From positions 1-64,000 of the forward strand of contig JBBRAY010000018.1 in assembly GCA_038206355.1 (NCBI GenBank): a DNA stretch of 64,000 nt. The letters are read 5' to 3'. Both the position numbers and the translations under genes were made by a program. Every line of letters begins with the position of its first letter. Positions within the stretch are counted from its first letter, which is position 1. This document shows, piece by piece, positions 63,101-64,000 of this stretch. The stretch is from JAPLDB01 sp038206355. Its GTDB lineage: Bacteria > Bacteroidota > Bacteroidia > AKYH767-A > 2013-40CM-41-45. The notes under the pieces were generated by a model. That model worked only from the letters and a program-made list of their open reading frames with translations, searched no databases and had not been told where the DNA came from.

Positions 63101-64000
63101 ATGTAACAACATAGGTTCCTGCAGTTGCATAAGTATGACATGGGCTTTGCGAGGAAGCATTTGTACCGTCACCGAAATTCCAGTTCCAGATGGAAATTGT
63201 TCCTGCTGAAGTGGTGGTGTTGTTAAAACATACCGTATTGCCAACGCATCCGTTTGCTGCCGTGAAACCGGCAACAGGAGGAGGTGCAAGCGTAACCGGT
63301 AGTGCAATGGTATCGAAACAGCCAAGGGAAGTTCCGATAATCAGTGTTACGATGTAAGTACCATCTGCCGAATAGGTATGAACAGGGTCGGATGTGTTTG
63401 ATGTTGCACCATCGCCGAATGACCAGTTCCAACTTGTGATAACACCGGATGGAGTGGTGGAGGCATCATGAAACTGGACTGCTGTATTAAAACACGGTGG
63501 TACAATATCAGTAAAGTTTGCAGTCGGAATATAAGGTTCTGTCACAACAACTGTATCGGTTGCTGTGCATGAACCATTACTTGCGGTAACTATATAAGTA
63601 CCGACACCAACCGTAATGGATTGCATGGTTGAGCCATTGCTCCATGAATAAGTGTAAGGACCACCACCGGTAGCGTTTGCTGTAAGCGTCGCAACGTCAC
63701 TGCAGGCAACGCCTACGTCGGGCCCGGCATCAAGGGTGATACCAATTACTGTAAGGGTATAGGAGTAAATCTGAGATCCCATATACGGACAGGCATCATC
63801 AGATACTTTAACTGTAAACGTATAGGTATTTCCGATATCACCTGAATTGGGTGTCCAGCAAAAAGTACCGGTGGGATGTCCTGCCGTACTTGTTGTAAAT
63901 GTTCCTGCAGGAATACCACTGTCCCAGGTTACGGTCAGGTTTTGACCTGCATCGGGATCATTTGAGAAGATATTAAAACAGGTTTGCTGGTTGGCGCAAA
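57168..64000 (-). CDS. Giant PKD-repeat surface protein with gliding-motility-type C-terminal domain (5' end beyond window)
   Basis: The frame is open from the stop at 57168 to the right edge, over 2,270 residues; the ATG at 63782 is internal, because coding sequence (CFNIFSNDPDAG, GTFCWTPNSGDIGNTYTFTV) continues past it. Seventeen PKD modules carry the W-x-(F/Y/M)-G-(D/N) core (NWSFGDGATS, YQWSMGDGSTS, WLWSFGDGDVS). About ten Ig-like modules of the pattern AGPDxxIC-G-S-TL-A, ending TVTVTDANGC, are interleaved. The C-terminus FAPNCFTPNGDGINDAFYPK to ADVYVYKIHG is the gliding/T9SS type B sorting domain. Its product should be a long extracellular adhesin. The module before the first Ig repeat is homologous to one in the 18163-20694 protein. 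Confidence 0.93.
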   Translation of the reverse strand, partial: CANQQTCFNIFSNDPDAGQNLTVTWDSGIPAGTFTTSTAGHPTGTFCWTPNSGDIGNTYTFTVKVSDDACPYMGSQIYSYTLTVIGITLDAGPDVGVACSDVATLTANATGGGPYTYSWSNGSTMQSITVGVGTYIVTASNGSCTATDTVVVTEPYIPTANFTDIVPPCFNTAVQFHDASTTPSGVITSWNWSFGDGATSNTSDPVHTYSADGTYIVTLIIGTSLGCFDTIALPVTLAPPPVAGFTAANGCVGNTVCFNNTTTSAGTISIWNWNFGDGTNASSQSPCHTYATAGTYVVTLIAGDLLSCSDTVIHTITIFDLPVINITGANACLGSPISFTSTGGLSGYNWNYGNGATGTGQNPVYQYNSDGTYTVTLTATNGNGCTNSATTTVTIYPLPVVNAGPDVAICQNGSITLTAGGGGPYTWSNGATTSTIVVSPSSSTTYTVTVTDANGCTANDNVLVTVNPAPVAVAGPDQNICQGSSATLTASGGSSYSWFPGGSTSSSISITPSGNTTYVVQVSNGACLGYDTVNVIVHQAPVVNLNPVFICNGANATLNAGVAGMNYIWSNGATTQSITVSTGGTYSVTVTDAFGCSTTASCTATLGSSLNVTLPTVSFCQGDSVVINPGYSGYQYSWSNGATTQSIMVYNAGTYTLTLTDTATGCTGTVSASASVNPLPAANFTATNVCIGNTTSFTDISNITTGIITSWSWNFGDGGVSGVQNPTHTFSTSGGHAVSLTIVSSTGCVSTYTGNVPVNPLPVANFTALNSCQNSNAVFTDLSSVSSGNITSYNWSFGDGGTSTQQNPTHSYSTSGNFNVTLQVTTAGGCTNSITQPVTVYPLPVASFTATTVCIGSVTNFTNTSTISSGGITNVSWSFGDLGTSNASNPSHTYSTSGTFNVTMTVTSSNGCTGTVTTPVTVNALPVADAGADQDICIGSSATLTASGGTSYLWTPGNGTTSSISVNPAANNTYTVTVTNANGCVATDAVNVYVHTLPTVNAGVDQNICNGSSATLSSTASGSVTYLWNPGALNTQSVSVTPTTSTNYIITATDANGCIARDTVRVVVNAIPAISAGPDQTICNGSTISLVATGAPNLTWYPGNISGAGMLVTPNANSTYVVVGISAAGCQSSDTVNVIVNPIPVVNIPPTFVCLGASTILDAGNSGSSYSWSTGETTQTISVSDSGSYTVVVSTPNGCSTLGNAQVTIGGAVTGNPTLLALCTGQSGTLSAGNAGSTYLWSNGATSQTISVNAAGSYTVEVTDANGCSATFANTVSINPVPVPAFTAPDVCLGSPTAFTNLSGISSGSITGYYWGFGNGYSASVANPSYTFGYIGSYGVTLMVTSVAGCSAAVTQYVAVHQIPNAAFATTTVCQNSASIFTDQSIAGSGTITDWLWNYGDGTTSGSPSAPHNYSTAGTYTTTLIVTSSYGCMDTVQNQVVVNGLPSAAFTVNNVCDLRTVSIVNNSNSNFGSISSYQWSMGDGSTSSVQNPSHIYGTPGTYDLQLIVTTTLGCSDTLINPVTIYPKPVADFSTVAGCQNSTMPFTNLTTISSGSILSYSWNFGDGTATVQANPTHSYTTTNTFTVTLIATSNFNCRDTISYPIGVYPLPVANFTAMDACQNSAVDFFDNSSISSGSIAQWSWNLGDSTSSTQDEPTHNYATSGTYHVLLNITSDQGCTSTYSQNVNIFPMPQVAFTSNAPCLGGATQFYNQSSVAGGGSFTPAWDFGNGQTSSLYNPNTTFTSVGSQNITLTISTANGCVSTLTQPALVHGLPVALFNANDNCLGHVTNFIDHSVANDGNIASWNWTFGDNSSANIGQPQHMYSTIGQFNVDLAITTTYGCSNQTARGINIWEIPSPQIATNDACLHDSISMADISSADSSILLTYTWDMGDGTSSSLANPMHTYAQYGNYDVTVTVANQHGCANTDLAHVTIHPLPDAQFAADSVCLHLPNAFINGSTIPNGSINNYFWSFGDGGTSNALNPNHLYTTEGTYNVNLVATSNHGCINNALRTVLVKPNPVAQFNGGGNGCSNFTAHFADLSTSSYGNISGWLWSFGDGDVSTLQNPDHIYAQAGSYPVTLTVVSSNGCQAFLQQNGFVNAFPSPLADFQMDNPNADNISPVINYTNLSSGYSAYTWTFGDGTTSSTEMNPVHVYADTGSFVTQLVVVNSYGCRDTTYRTIEIGPRSTLFAPNCFTPNGDGINDAFYPKWTQMRDIYVTIFDRWGLELKSWHGLEGSWDGNYNGRPVQADVYVYKIHGIGNDNVFYEWVGHVSVVR

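Noticed and set aside
63223..63782. ATG at 63782 as start of the giant PKD protein
   Set aside because: Coding sequence continues upstream in the same frame to the edge of the window with family-typical residues, so that ATG is internal.
57168..63782. Repeated short motifs in the giant gene as a possible CRISPR or tandem DNA repeat
   Set aside because: The repetition is at protein-domain level (PKD and Ig-like modules); DNA copies are divergent and unevenly spaced.

Overview
The window comes from a member of the Bacteroidota, most likely an environmental gliding-type lineage near Chitinophagales, Sphingobacteriales or Flavobacteriales. Evidence is the type IX secretion (T9SS) sorting tails on secreted proteins, gliding-motility-type C-terminal domains on PKD-repeat proteins, Bacteroidota-restricted families (DUF3276/PUR-alpha, TIGR02757, DUF5686, BatA-type membrane proteins, the long Lgt), and repeated promoter elements of the Bacteroidota form TAnnTTTG, sometimes TAnnTTCG, a few bases ahead of start codons. 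No rRNA, tRNA or CRISPR array was seen.

Layout. 1-1.6 kb: edge of an IS66-type element and two low-GC orphan genes. 1.6-9.4 kb: peptide-binding ABC lipoprotein, subtilisin-like T9SS protease, and a secreted dockerin/cohesin-like protein. 9.4-22.9 kb: TPR histidine kinase, nitronate monooxygenase with a hotdog protein, two adhesin-like secreted proteins, a class IV aminotransferase, a lipoprotein and a sirtuin. 23-36 kb: conserved housekeeping block (lgt, mtaB, DUF3276, hybrid kinase, DUF5686 outer-membrane protein, dihydroorotase-like protein, BatA-type protein, TIGR02757). 36-41.3 kb: small unknown genes, a lone response regulator, a tandem pair of about 495-residue alpha-helical paralogues and an XRE regulator. 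41.6-52.7 kb: tsaD, a TamB-like protein, ribBA, a glycosyltransferase, an LptF/LptG-type permease and a START-like protein. 57-64 kb: a giant PKD-repeat surface protein running off the right edge.

The most notable region is 52,787-55,958. A 3,156-bp element is bounded by imperfect inverted ends (21 of 28 positions match) and by a perfect 8-bp target duplication, AAACCATG. It holds a decayed IS1-type transposase and passenger genes. The main passenger is a three-gene operon encoding a HigB-like toxin, a HigA-like antitoxin with a long C-terminal tail, and a SecB-like chaperone, that is, a toxin-antitoxin-chaperone (TAC) module, with a perfect 9-bp-arm palindrome against the toxin start codon. 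Other passengers are a small basic protein whose only sensible start is ATA, an 89-residue Cys-containing protein and a small gene broken by one stop codon. An IS1-type insertion carrying a chaperone-dependent toxin-antitoxin operon is the best candidate for an undescribed system here.

Secreted proteins with T9SS or gliding-type tails (five genes) are scattered among housekeeping genes, and no T9SS machinery gene lies in the window, so they must use a secretion system encoded elsewhere.
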